Notes: generated from the sequence alone by a model not told the origin. A stretch of DNA of 64,000 bases from Clavulina sp. PMI_390 (GCA_015039315.1 WIDE01000022.1:370296-434295), one strand, 5' to 3'; counted from the first letter of the stretch, positions 43,324-55,307 are shown. A program made the numbers and translations.

Positions 43324-46300
43324 ATGGACGCAAGCACCCTGCTCATCAACTCCTTATCGCCAGGTCCGCCCTTCTAGTCACACAAGTCCCTGAATATCCC
43401 CCTAATTCCTCTCCCCAGATGCGGCAACACGTCAAAATGCCACCGAGCAACTCGAGGCAGCTGCGCGTGACAACTATGTTCGTTGACCACGATCACCACT
43501 CTCGTCTGCCATGTCCCACCACGATTCTCACTCACTATCAACGATGTATAGGCTGGATACATGATAACCCTCTCGCAAGAGTTACAAAATGAGTCAGCCC
43601 AAGTCCATGTGCGCAACGCGGCCAGTCTCGCCATGAAGAACGCGCTTAGTGCCCGCGTAAGTCATCGGCCCCCTGGCGTCAACCCCGATCGCCGTCTAAA
43701 CTTGAGTTCTTTGCTCTCTCTCTACTACAGGACGCCACGAGACAAGCAGAGTATGCCCAACGGTGGCTCTCGTTGCCTCCTGATGTGCGCGCCAAGATCA
43801 AACAGGACACGCTCGTCTCCCTTGGCTCACCCACTGGCCGTGTAGGCCAATACGCCGCCCAAGTCGTCTCGGCCATCGCAGGAGTTGAGTTACCAGCAGA
43901 TGAATGGCCAGATCTCATCCAAATCCTCCTTGGCTTCGTCAATGATGATAAGAACGCGCCCCTCAGGGTAGCAACCCTTTCTGCAATTGGTTACATTTGC
44001 GAGACCATTGTGCGTCTTTTCTCTCCTACTTGGTTTTTATGATTTTTACTCATATAGTTGGCACACTTACTATTCAGCGCCCTGAAATTCTGAGCCAACG
44101 ATCAAATGAAATCCTTACTGCTGTTGTTCAGGGGGCAAGGAAGGAGGAGACCAACCCCGAAGTCAACCTTGCCGCCATGCGCGCCTTGTACAACTCCCTC
44201 GAGTTCGTTAGGGAGAACTTTGAGCGCGAGGTGAGTCATTTTTCACCACCAATACCAAGCGCTGGGTTCGTTTGACTCAAACTGCCGGGTTGATTACATA
44301 GGGCGAGCGGAACTTCCTCATGCAAGTCGTGTGTGAGGCTACCCAGAACGGCAACCTTGATGTACAAGTCTCTGCCTTTGAGTGCCTGGTGCGCATCATG
44401 GGTCTGTACTATGACAAGATGAACTTCTACATGGAGCGTGCGCTGTTCGGCGTGAGTCTGATGTTCCCGCTCCAGCACGTCTCCGACGAGTTACTGATCT
44501 TATCTCATGATTAGCTCACCATTCTTGGCATGAAGAACCCGGAAGAACGAGTAGCCCTGCAGGCCATCGAGTTCTGGTCCACTGTGTGTGAGGAAGAGGC
44601 TGAGCTCGCTGCTGAGGCTGCTGAGGTATGGCGTCTCTCGGTACCCACGTTTGTTCCCTCACTCATTCATACCTAGGCTTTCGACTATGGCGAGACCCCA
44701 GAGCGGGAAAGCCGAGAGTTTGCCAAGGTTGCGCTTCCAGAAATCCTGCCAGTCCTCCTACAACTGCTCACCAAACAAGAGGAGGATTCTGACGAGGACG
44801 AGTGGGATGTCTCTATGGCTGCGGGCACATGTCTTTCACTGCTTGCGCTTGCCGTGAACGATTCCATCGTTCAAGCCGTCATTCCATTCATCGAAGCCAA
44901 TATTGTGAACCAAGATTGGCACTTCCGAGAAGCTGCCGTCATGGCATTCGGCTCCATTCTCGATGGCCCTGATCCATCCGTGCTCGCCCCGCTCATTCAC
45001 CAGGCCCTGCCCGTGCTACTTAACATGATGGGCCCAGGAGAAACCAACCCTGCCGTCAAAGATACCGCCGCATGGACGGTTGCGAGAATCTGTGATCTCC
45101 ACGCCGTCCACTTGGACCAGGCTAACCACATCCCAGCTATCATCAACGCTGTTGTGACTGGCCTCGAGCTCAACGCGAGGATATCGGCCAACTGCGCATG
45201 GGCCATCCAGAGCCTGTCAGAGAACTTGAGCAATTACGATGAGGACACCATCATGCCCACGGACCCACTGTCAGCGTACTACGATGGGCTCTGCCAGGCG
45301 TTGATGCGGATAACCGAGAAGTTCGTAATTTGCCACTATATGAAATCGTGTCGTACACTAACTCTCCATCTGAACCGACAGGCCAACCAATGAAGGCAAC
45401 TTCAGGACCGCCGCCTACGAGACACTTGCAACGCTTATTTCCCACGCAGCACAAGATACATTGCAAGTTGTCCACAATGTTGTCATGGGTATACTTACTC
45501 GTCAAGAGCACTTGCTGAGCGTCCAGAACCAAATCGTTGGTGTGGACGATCGTACAAACTGGAATGAGCTGCAAAGCAACTTCTGCAGCATCGAGGTTGC
45601 CGTGATCCGCAAGTTCACCAAGGACGTTAAGAGCCTTGCAGACCGTATCATGACAAATATCCTGCAACTTGTACAGAGTGCTGGAAGGCAGAACACCGTG
45701 CTTGAGGACGCCTTCCTTGTTGCGGGCACGATGGCCTCCGCGCTCGAGGTGGACTTCCACCCATACCTGCCCCATTTCACCCCTTATCTCATGCCAGCCC
45801 TCAAAGCGGTAGAGGACTCGCACCTGTGCATTGTCGCGATTGGAATCATTGGCGACGTGTGCCGTGCGCTTGGCGAGGGGTCTGCGCAGTACTGCGATGG
45901 ATTCATGACTGCCCTGTTGGAGAATCTACAGAATCCCAATGTGGCGCGGGACGTGAAGATCGCCGTGCTCGGGTGTTTCGGTGATATTGCAATGGCGATT
46001 GGGGGCAGCTTTGAGCCGTACCTCCAGACGACGATGATGGTCCTGCAGCAGGCTGGTGAGGTTGTTCCTAATCCGGTGAGTTCATGATACACGTGTATCC
46101 CTTGTTTGGAATTCACTGAACATTGGTCTTTTATTGTGTCCATAGCTTGACTACGACTCTGTTGACTATGTTGGCCAGCTCCGTGAGGCGATCATCGATG
46201 CTGAGGTTGGCATTGTGACTGGCCTCAAGACTGGGAACAAGCGTACGTGACCTCGTTGTAACCCACTGCCAGTGCTACTGGGCTTACAAGCCATTCTTCT

Positions 46301-46645
46301 CTATAACAGCCCAAATCATCCTGCCTTACGTCCCGAGCATCTTCGATCTCCTTAGGCGCACCGTCCAGGACGAGGAACGCACCGAGACCGTATTCCAGAA
46401 GGCAATGGGTCTCATTGGTGACCTCGCTGAGGCATTCCCCAACGGCGAACTGAGGGAGCAGCTCCTCACGGACTGGCTTATTAACAACCTCCTCAGGAAT
46501 AAGCCAAGGTTGACCTCGCCTGAGGCTAAGCGGACCCTCAAGTGGGCCAAGGAGGTACGATTTTTACTATTTCCATTCAGGAGATAACTTATAGGCCATG
46601 CTTCTACTTTAGATGGTGAGGAAGGCAACTGGCGGAGCTGTCTGA
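43324..46645 (+). CDS. KAP95: Importin subunit beta-1 (karyopherin beta 1)
   Basis: Twelve exons: 43324-43363, 43419-43477, 43552-43656, 43731-44009, 44078-44230, 44302-44451, 44515-44625, 44677-45320, 45382-46075, 46146-46242, 46310-46554, 46613-46645; 869 residues, the usual length of importin beta-1. It carries cargo, usually with importin alpha, through nuclear pores and is released by Ran-GTP. The protein is a solenoid of HEAT repeats; family landmarks are [89 protein letters not shown] and [15 protein letters not shown]. The acidic DSDEDEWD loop typical of the family is present. The last exon codes only [10 protein letters not shown]. Confidence 0.96.
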
Positions 46646-47536
46646 GCGCTGCACCTTTCCAGTTCTTCTCTTCCCTCATTCTCAACTTCATCTTTCCATT
46701 CTCTCTGTGCTGTTCATACATTCCGTTTACATTCTTTCTGTCCTTTGCATATATTTTTCTCTCTGATTTCCATTGCATTGTCTTTGTCTCATCATCATCA
46801 TCACGCGCACAACGAATCGCACTCGTCTCCCAAGGAGACACTGAATGACAACTCATCAACACCATCTTGATTCCCATCCATCCACTTTACACCACCTACA
46901 CTAAACGCAATCTCGCCTGTCCCACACCCATATTTATTTCTATCTGCATCGTGTCGCCGCACACGTTCTTCGCCCGCATTCGTTGGCCTGTTGATTTGAT
47001 TTGATATCCTCAGTTACCACTCCCTGCTTTCCAACCCACGGCTCTTTTTGCTTTCTCTCTCTTCTTCCTCTGTTTTGAGGTTTACTACTAGTAGTGAGTA
47101 CCTGTGTTGGTACGTTTTTTTGATCGGGCCAGGATCGTTGCCTTTGAGCGGTATCGCCGCGTTGCTGAAGGCTTTCCTCCCATGGACACCCATCATTTTT
47201 CCCATCTTCATACCATGCCGTATTGTGCCGAGCTGTACAATTCTACACATTTTCCCTGTCTAGAAGAATTGCTCCTTGCATGACTGTCATCGACTATGAC
47301 GTTAGCTTTTGGAGACTAAATTTGGGAACGCCGAACCTCGTCCGGCCTTGGTGCTCACTGTGTCTAGCTACTCGACACCCAAGCTGCATGTCTCGTTCGA
47401 TTTGATGCAAGCCCGATTCCGTCTCGGGGATGCTGAGCACGTATAAAGCCATCGCTGAAGTGCCGTGTCCTCTAAAAATTTCCCCCCATTCTCAACTTGC
47501 CCTGGAAGCCTTGTTTACTCCTTGCTGAACATAAAC
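46646..47536. other. Intergenic spacer
   Basis: 891 bases between importin beta-1 and the SDR gene, both plus strand. Pyrimidine-rich; should contain the importin 3' UTR and the SDR promoter. No gene seen. Confidence 0.4.
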
Positions 47537-48744
47537 ATGCCCTCCCTCTCTGCTGCTAAGGCTTCTAATGCTTCTGTGACCTTCCCCTATCGGCCTGTTG
47601 CACTCTTCGTTGGTGGTACTGCGGGTATCGGACAAGTAAGCCTTACTCCGTCTCGGTAATTCTTGTCAGAACTGAAGATGTGCTTTTTAAGGGAATCGCG
47701 GAGGTCTTTGCTCGCCATACGAAAGGCAATGCTCATATCATCCTCTGTGGTCGAAATGAGAACGCTGCCAAGAAGATTATTGCTACTTTTCCGAAGACGG
47801 CTACGTCGAAGTACGAGTTCTTGTACTGCGATGCCGCCAAGCTCAAGAATGTCGCCGAGGCAGTGCGAACTCTCAAGACTGATCACGGGATCTCCAAGCT
47901 TAATTACCTAGTTCTCAGGTAAGCATGGGCTCCGTGTTTTCGCAGGTGGCAGATACTCACACGTGCTGCCGCATGGCCTATGCCTATCGAATAGTCAAGG
48001 GTATTTTGCCCCTAAAGCACCCTTCTACGATAATGGAGAAGGCTTGGACGAGTTTATCTCGCTGGCAATATACTCCCGCTTCAAGTTTATCGACGACCTC
48101 CTTCCTCTCCTTCAGGCTGCGAAGGATTCTGATGAAGAAGGTCGAGTCATGAGTGTCCTCGCAGCTGGTCATGGAGGCCCTGTTGACATGGATGATATCG
48201 GTTTCAAGAAGTCAGACGGTCATAAGCGGAGGATGTCCGAGGGACCTACCTACGTGAGCGCTGCTGTGGAGGTAAGCCTAGGTCTCATTTTCCGCGTTGT
48301 TTTTCTCTTCGCGTCAAGAGTCCAAGGACGAACGGGTGGCTGACTAAAATTTCTCGCTCAGGCGTATGCTAAACGTAACCCAGGGATCTCCTTCACGCAC
48401 TGTTTCCCTGGTCCAGTCAAAACCAACATCAAGCCACCTCCAGGAATTCTCTGGGCGACTGCGAACTGGCTCTTTACGCCTCTCAAGATGTCTGCTACGG
48501 TAAGTGCTACTTCTTGAGTTATATCAGTGCACTGCAACCCCGCGCCGACCGAATGATCGTGTCGTTGATCTAGGACTGTGGTGAATGGCAGCTTTCAGCC
48601 CTCCTCAATCCCACCATGGCGAACGGAGCGTTCCATACTGACCACCATGCAGAGCCTTACCCTGCCCAGAAGCTCTACCTCAATGACGAGGTAAACGAGG
48701 CTGTCTATAACCACCTGATGGAGACGTTTGCGGCCAAGAAATGA
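47537..48744 (+). CDS. Atypical short-chain dehydrogenase/reductase
   Basis: Five exons: 47537-47635, 47692-47918, 47995-48271, 48362-48499, 48574-48744; 303 residues. The Rossmann start is VALFVGGTAGIGQGIAEVFA, a GGxxGIG variant of the SDR TGxxxGIG dinucleotide motif, followed by HIILCGRNENAAKKI and FLYCDAAKLKNV. The substrate part has SVLAAG near the usual catalytic Ser and PTYVSAAVEAYAKRNPGISF, then FPGPVKTNI. In this stretch the Tyr is not followed by Lys four residues later, so the classical YxxxK pair is incomplete. Similar NAD(P)-binding proteins with a weak YxxxK are frequent in Agaricomycetes. The substrate is unknown. The last exon and its flank were duplicated downstream. Confidence 0.87.
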
Positions 48745-49053
48745 GGCTTGTGATAGTTTTACCAGAGTTCAGCACGTGTTCCTGTTCCGTTAGAGGATGT
48801 GCCTTGGTGGCTGTAGCTACTCGCAGTTAGTACTGAATCGATTAATTGAATTGTCCTCAAGCCGCATACTATCCAAATTCTGCCCCGACGACCGTGGGAC
48901 GTTTCAGACTGGCAGTGTGGCCTTATTTGGACCCAAGCACATATTATTGCACGACCCCTCACCAATTACCTTGCCCCTGCTTTGGAGAACTCATTGGAAC
49001 CAGCGAACTGTCTGAGAGCGTGATTATTTCTCTCGGCAATACTACCCCGCACC
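48745..49053. other. Spacer SDR to DUF7918-like copy C
   Basis: 309 bases; similar to 51000-51290 in unit 2. Contains the SDR 3' UTR and promoter of copy C. No gene. Confidence 0.4.
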
Positions 49054-50513
49054 ATGCTTCTCAACGTCGGACTAGGAACTTTGCAAGTGTGGGTCGAGTG
49101 TAACGGGACGGAGCTCGAGGAATACGCGCTAAAGGATGTAGGGAATTCGAAGACGAAAGAATGCCATATTGCGTCGAAAGAAGACCAAGTGAGTCCATGT
49201 CAAGCCGATGAATCGAATACGTCAGTGGTCGAAGGCTGTGGCGACTTCGCCACTCAGTGCCTGCAGGCCCCAAACGATATCCCTCCTTAGCAAGGATTTC
49301 ATAGAACTATGTCCAATATGCTTTCGCTTCATTGATTTGTTTCATCGTGTTTAACATCCACGCCCTTTCCTGCTTTAATAGGAGTTTCGCATTGGTGTGA
49401 TCGCCGTTGAGCGGCTTCAACAGAGCCACCGCGTCGACGTCTACGCAGACGGAAAGTGGCTTGCTGCGAAAACGATGGGCACTGCTAGATCGGATGACCC
49501 CATGTATATTGATGGTGTTTGGGTGACCGAGTCGCAAAAGAAGACGTGAGTTATTCGAGGGCTCTTGCTCGCTCCCAGGAGATCTGACAGTCTCGATATC
49601 CTCCAAAGGTTTGCTTTTGGGCGACTGATGCTTAAAGGTATTATTCAAAGATACAGCTGATAATGTAAACCTTCCATCATTGAAATGTCTATCCACTCAG
49701 AGGATGATGGTACTGCCCCTATGGATTCCCAAATGCTCAATGACCTTGGTACTATCCGTGTGCAAATTGAAGCGGTCACCACACACCCGTCGACTTTCCG
49801 CATGCCAAACCAAGCTGTTTCCCTTCCCTCCGACAATCCTGTTAGTGAGAAAGCCAAGAAGGCGGGTGCTCACGCCGCTCGGTAAGTCGGACACTTCGTC
49901 AATACCACGCGACGCCTTGTTCACTAATTCGTCTCAGGCTGGGGCAGTTGAAGACAGTTGCAACGTCTACATGGTCCTCATCTACCAGCCTCCCAGGCTA
50001 CACTCCTCGAGGTCTGTCATGAATTTCAACCCCACCTCGTCCTTTCTTCTATTGCTAATGGCGCCAGCAAATTCAATAGATGCCATCTTCCGCTACGCAC
50101 CAATTGGTGAGTACCCTCCCAGTCAACCTAGCCTCGTTTACAGGTCCCTGAACTCAGCTTGTCGTTTATAGATATGCTGTATGCAAGAGAGATAATACAG
50201 CGCCCCCTTTCCCCATCCTCCCCTCCCCGCGCGTCCTCGTCGACAACCAAGTCAGTTCAAGTCAAAGCTGAGAAGGGCGTCGGGAAGGTCGCTGGCCAAA
50301 AACGCAAGTCGGACCAAGCTCAAATTATCGACATCTCCTCTGATGAAGAGGACACTGCATCGAAACGTCCAAAGGTAAATTTCACTCGTTGTCTCTGGAT
50401 GATAGAAGCGCGTCGTAGACTCATGACACCTAAAGGTTAAAGCAGAGAAGAAAGTTAAAAAAGAGCGCGGTGCTCCTCTGGTGCGGGGCGAAGTCATCGA
50501 CCTGAGTGACTGA
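49054..50513 (+). CDS. DUF7918-like protein, copy C
   Basis: Eight exons: 49054-49188, 49382-49545, 49609-49637, 49701-49881, 49939-50012, 50068-50106, 50172-50374, 50436-50513; 300 residues. The N-terminal domain carries LGTLQVWVECNGTELEEYAL, VDVYADGKWLAAK, FAFGRLMLKG, LGTIRVQIEAVTTHPS, LPSDNPVSEKAKKAGAHAAR and IFRYAPIDMLYAREIIQRPL. The tail is basic (GQKRKSDQ) followed by QIIDISSDEED (about 258-268), then KVKKERG and a final EVIDLSD. Both IIDIS and VIDLS before acidic/Ser residues look like SUMO-interaction motifs. The DUF7918 name is from memory of basidiomycete proteins; molecular function unknown. Nearly all exon lengths equal those of copy D. Confidence 0.83.
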
Positions 50514-51290
50514 ATGCCTTTGCTACATTGCTGCTGCTGCTCCTCGTTGTCCACTCTTCGCTTCACAGCCGACTCTTCATGCGCTTTCTTCCCTCTTACG
50601 GGTTTTTCTTGCACTTCATGTTCTTGTTCCTGCTTTCTTCCTCCCAAACGACTACTGTTCACCTTACCCCGCATTCGAGTCTGAAAGTTATTCTTGTATA
50701 TTATGATTTTTCTGTTCGCCTCACTCTTATGTGCAACTTTGTACCATGTCATATTAGCATTTTACGCCTCTCGAGTTCTATCAATATAACACAAGCTCTT
50801 GCTAACCGACTGATTTTGTTGATGATCAAGGACTGTGGTGGATGGTAGCTTTCTGCACTACTCAATGCTCCCATGGCGAACGGAGCGTTCACACTGACCA
50901 CCAGCAACACCTTACCCTCCCCAGAAGCTCTATCTCAATGATGAGGTGAACGAGGCTGTTTACAACCACCTGATAGAGACGTTTGCGGCTAAGAGGTGAG
51001 CCCTGTGATAGTTCCGCCAGAGTGCAGTACGGGCTTCTGTTCTGCTAAAGGATGTGCCATGGTGGCTGTAGCTGCTAACCGTTAGCACTGAATCGAATGA
51101 TGGAAATTGTCCTCAAGCCGCAAACGGCTCAACTTCTGCCCCGACGACCGTGGGACGTTTCAGAATGGCAAGTGTGGACTTGTTTGCACGACCCCTCACC
51201 ATTTACCTTGCCTCCGCTTCAGCGAACTCATTGGAACTAGCAAACTGCCTGAAAGCGTGAACATTTCCCCCGGCAATAATACCCCGCACC
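50514..51290. other. Spacer between duplication units
   Basis: 777 bases with the end of unit 1, about 60 bases of joining sequence (50746-50804), the decayed SDR exon and the promoter of copy D. Confidence 0.5.
50831..50999 (+). pseudogene. Decayed copy of SDR last exon
   Basis: Closely matches SDR exon 5 (48574-48744), including MANGAF-, LNDEVNEAVYNHL- and ETFAAK-coding parts. It has an in-frame TAG at the sixth codon (TGG TAG where the parent has TGG CAG), a small deletion, and no upstream exons, so it cannot code for an SDR. It marks the left part of duplication unit 2. Confidence 0.88.
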
Positions 51291-52928
51291 ATGTTTCTCA
51301 ACGTCGGACTGGGAATTATCAAAGTGTGGGTCGAGTGTAATGAGGTAGAACTCAAAGAGTATGCACCAAAGGACTTTGGGGATGCGAAGTCGCAGGAATG
51401 TCATGTCGCTTCCCAAGAAGACCAAGTGAGCCTCCATCTCGCTATGTACTGTATAGGCATCAACGGCCAGCGTCCGTGGCGACTCTGCCACACTCCCTGC
51501 AAATGCAGAGTTACGGCCGTGACTGAACGACCCTCTCGCTTGGCGTTTTCTTCATCAAATTATACCCCCCTACCTCTTTTGTATCAGTTTGTTGGGCTCT
51601 AGTGAACAATCACTCACTTTGTGATCTTAGGAGTTCCGTATCGGTGCGGTCGCTGTTGGGCGGCTTGAGCAAAGCCACCGCGTCGACGTGTACGTGGATG
51701 GGAAGTGGCTCGCGGCAAAGAGTATCCACCCATCTAACGGAGATCGCGTCGCATATCTCGATGGCGTCTGGGTGACTGAATCGCAGCTGAAGACGTCAGT
51801 CGTCCGGAGCTCTTCGTGTCTCATGGTTCTAATAACCTCTGCAGCTTTGCTTTCGGACGTTTGATGCTAAAAGGTATGTTTCAACGACGTGATTGGTGAA
51901 TTATCTTCTCATCGCTAGGCTGTTTATCTCCTCAGAGGACGATGGTACCAATAATATGGATGCTAAGACACTTAGTGACCTTGGGACCATCCGTGTGCAG
52001 ATCGAAGCGGTGACCACATCCCCTTCAACTTACATTCCACCAACACAAAGTTACTCCCTTCCATCCGACAATCCTGTCAGCGAAAAAGCTAAGAAAGCAG
52101 GCGCTCATGCTGCCCGGTGAGTCAAACGTTCTATATTCAATATATATTACCTTGCTCACCGGTTCATCCAGCCTTGGCCAGCTGAAGACTGTCACCGGAC
52201 TTACATGGTCCAGTACTACCAAAATTCCGGGTTATACTCCTAGAGGTCCGTAATACCGCCATCGTTTCCCCCACAGGATCCTTGCTGATACTTCTAGGGA
52301 ACCCGGTAGACACCATCTTTCGCTACGCACCTATTGGTGAGTGCGCTTCTAACAAGCCCATAATCCCCATGTGTGTCCTGACCCTCGGCCTTTTATGTGC
52401 ATTTCAACTTCAGAAATGCTGTATGCAAGAGAGATAATACAGCGCCCCCTTTCCCCATCCCCCCCTCCCCGCGCGTCNNNNNNNNNNNNNNNNNNNNNNN
52501 NNNNNNNNNNNNNNNNNNNNNNNNNNNNNNNNNNNNNNNNNNNNNNNNNNNNNNNNNNNNNNNNNNNNNNNNNNNNNNNNNNNNNNNNNNNNNNNNNNNN
52601 NNNNNNNNNNNNNNNNNNNNNNNNNNNNNNNNNNNNNNNNNNNNNNNNNNNNNNNNNNNNNNNNNNNNNNNNNNNNNNNNNNNNNNNNNNNNNNNNNNNN
52701 NNNNNNNNNNNNNNNNNNNNNNNNNNNNNNNNNNNNNNNNNNNNNNNNNNNNNNNNNNNNNNNNNNNNNNNNCATCGAAACGTCCAAAGGTAAATTTCCC
52801 TCGTTGTCTCTGGCTTATAGAAGCGCATCGTAGACTCATGACACCTGAAGGTCAAAGCAGAGAAGAAAGTTAAAAAAGAGCGCGGTGCTCCTCTGGTGCG
52901 GGGCGAAGTCATCGACCTGAGTGACTGA
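51291..52928 (+). CDS. DUF7918-like protein, copy D (interrupted by assembly gap)
   Basis: Eight exons by comparison with copy C: 51291-51425, 51631-51794, 51845-51873, 51936-52116, 52172-52245, 52298-52336, 52414-52789 (with Ns) and 52851-52928. The readable protein has LGIIKVWVECNEVELKEYAP, VDVYVDGKWLAAK, FAFGRLMLKG, LGTIRVQIEAVTTSPS, SEKAKKAGAHAAR, IFRYAPIEMLYAREIIQRPL and the C-terminus KKVKKERGAPLVRGEVIDLS. The Ser-rich/KRK/SUMO-motif part seen in copy C falls in the gap, so its presence here is unknown. Exon lengths 135, 164, 29, 181, 74, 39 and 78 equal those of copy C, which supports both models. Coding state in the gap cannot be judged. Confidence 0.75.
52478..52772. other. Assembly gap (295 N)
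   Basis: Unresolved bases inside exon 7 of copy D. The matching interval of copy C (50236-50357) is only 122 bases, so the gap length is probably arbitrary or hides an insertion. Confidence 0.98.
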
Positions 52929-53611
52929 ATGCCTTTGCTATATTGCTGCTGCTGCTGCTTCTCGTTGTCCGCCCTTCGCTTCGCAACACCTTTATGCGCT
53001 TTCTTCCCTCTTATGGGTCATTTCTTGCCGTCCATGTTCTTGTTCCTACTTTCTTCGTCTCAAGCGACTGCCGTTCGCCTTTCGCCTCCAATCAGTCTGA
53101 AACTTATTCTTGTGTATGATGATTTTTCTGATTCGCCTCGCTCTTACCATGCAACTTTGTACCATGAGACTGTGTTTCCTGCACTCAAGCATTATAACAA
53201 TGAACACGCTTTCATCAGGTCAGATAATGACATGCATGATCCCTCCTGTAGCTCCTGGACATTCTCCGTAACCCACTCACGCGCTGTTCACTATCATACT
53301 CTCCCACAAGGCACGCAGAACATACCAATCCGTAAAGTTAAAGTGGGCTGACACTGTCAGCAAAATTTATTTTCCGTGATCGCGACGTTAGATCTTACGA
53401 AGACTAGATCCAGAGACGGTGGAGGAATGAAGAAAAATATTGTCCATTGCGCAAGCAATTTTGCGATGCGAGATGATGAAAATATGCAAGGAATGAGGCG
53501 AGGAAGGGAATTAGGCGAGAAGGGAGGGTAATAACTAAACACCAGCCATTGGGGGGTATGATGACGTGAAAGCAACAATGACTATTACGACTACTGTAGA
53601 GCAATACCCTT
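52929..53611. other. Convergent 3' spacer
   Basis: 683 bases between copy D and the secreted glycoprotein gene. The first 240 bases belong to duplication unit 2. No gene seen. Confidence 0.4.
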
Positions 53612-55307
53612 TTACAGGCTGACGACGAGGGCGCCGAGGCTTGCAAGGACGCTCACACCCACAACGACGAGCGAGCCAGCCCCACCAACGCGGGAAACGG
53701 CACCACCAGTGGAGGATGTGGAGGTAGGGTGCGAGCCCGACCCGGTCGACGAGCCAGCAGGCTTGGTAGTCACGGTGGTCTTCACGCCAGTACCAGTCGA
53801 GCTCCCGGTGGGGACCGAGCCTGTCGCCGAGGTCGAGGTGCTACCGCCCGAGGCAGAGATAGTGTTGGCAGCGGCGTACAGATCAGTGGAGGCATAGGTC
53901 TTGCAGTTGGACGAGGCAGGGGTCTTGATGCTCGGCAGCGAAGTAATGTCGACACCTTCGGCAGGCTGCTTGTAGGTCGAGGTCTGGCCGTCAGCACCGG
54001 TGTAGATACCAACAGGGTCCATGTTGTCTGAGTCGCAAACTTCGAAGACACCTTCGGTGTACTAGTTGCGGGAACATATCACGCGTTAGCTCGAATGAGA
54101 ATGTGAGTCGATAGTGTAACGCACAGGAGCAGGAGCGACGAATGTGCAGCCGGTACGATCGAAGATGTTGTTGCAGTAAACCTTTGAGTTGGGCACTGAC
54201 GGGTCGCAGATCTTGAAGCAGAACTGCTCAGAGCCCATGAAGCTAGACGTAACATACCAGTGAGCTAAATTGAATAGCACATGCCATGACATGATAAATA
54301 CGTACTTGTGCCACTCAATCACCTGCTGGAAGGTGTTGTTGTTACCATTGTTCGAAGGGAAGGCGTTGGTGTAGACGAGGCCACCAAGAGGGTTGCCACG
54401 CTGAAAGAAATTTCGCGAATATCAGCCATCAGATACAAGTTGAAGGTTTCGTGTTTGGGAAACTGAAGACATACCTCATCAGCACCGTGAGGGTCGAGCT
54501 CACCTCCTCCGTCATCAGCAGGGATGTTGACGTTAACCTAAAAAGAGGACACGGAAGCAATTCATCAGTCAAACTAAGTCAACGACGAAACGCCAAGCTC
54601 GACCTCGCACCCACCTGGTTGATAGTGCCAGAGAAGAGGACGTATGCGGGTGCCTTGAAGACCTGCACACCGGTCAAGGTGCCAGCAGGCATAGTACGGG
54701 CACCATGTCCACCGCTGGAGCAGACTGCCGCCAATAGAGTAAGCGAATCATGATTAATGAATGAAGGACATAGGAGAGAATTGACGTACAGGCAACGGTC
54801 TCAGCCTCCTCGTCACCAATAGCGGAGTTGGGGTTGGGAGGGCCCCAGAGACAGAAATCTATTCACAATCACAAATCATTGAGTTTATGATAATGCGGTG
54901 CGTGGAGTGCCAGGTGGAGTGGTAACCACGAGGGAAGAAGCGAGAGTATGATCAATTCATATGTTCGCCAAGGACGACTTGGCGACGAGAAACTGACCGG
55001 CGATGTTGTTGAGGAGGGCGGTCTGGCAGTCAGAGTTTTGTCCCTGAGTGGTGCTGTTGCACTGGTTGTAACCGAATTGAGGTCCACGACCAGTGGGGTT
55101 GGTGTCGACTTGATAGGGCTAGAACGAACGTAACAGTGAGACGACAAGAACGGGTCGGACGGCGTGGAAGGGGTAGATAGGAGGGGGAAAAAATCATACA
55201 ATCTGGTTGTAGGGGAAGATCTGATCGGTCAGGGGAGTCTGGGCGTGAACGGTCGCAGCGGCGAGGGAGAGGAGCGGGAGGGCGATGGAAAGAACGTTGC
55301 TCGACAT
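53612..55307 (-). CDS. Secreted, GPI-type glycoprotein (basidiomycete macrofage-activating-glycoprotein-like family)
   Basis: Eight exons: 55200-55307, 54998-55118, 54790-54858, 54615-54724, 54475-54537, 54306-54400, 54125-54242, 53612-54061; 377 residues. The N-terminus is a signal peptide (LSIALPLLSLAAATVHAQ). The folded part (about 25-245) is Cys-containing: CQTALLNNIADFCLWGPPNP, GGHGARTMPAGTLTGVQVF, DDGGGELDPHGADERGNPLG, MGSEQFCFKICDPSVPNSKV and CTFVAPAPYTEGVFEVCDSD. A Ser/Thr/Gly-rich stalk follows and then a hydrophobic end (LVVVGVSVLASLGALVVSL) of GPI-signal type. Proteins of this layout are often annotated in basidiomycetes as macrofage activating glycoprotein; I recall the name only, and no function can be read from sequence. 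Cell-wall or plasma-membrane surface location is inferred. Confidence 0.83.

Larger units (their letters stand above)
48545..50745 (+). repeat. Segmental duplication, unit 1
   Basis: Contains SDR exon 5 (with part of the intron before it), the spacer, the whole DUF7918-like copy C and about 230 bases past its stop. Matches unit 2 in order and orientation, including non-coding parts such as the bases just before the start codon (ACCCCGCACC before ATG in both). Edges are approximate. Confidence 0.8.
50805..53165 (+). repeat. Segmental duplication, unit 2
   Basis: Second copy of 48545-50745: truncated intron end, SDR exon 5 relic, spacer, DUF7918-like copy D (with an N run) and 3' flank. The downstream match (TGCCTTTGCTAxATTGCTGC and TTTGTACCATG) fades near 53165. 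Divergence includes many substitutions, so the event is not recent. Confidence 0.8.
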
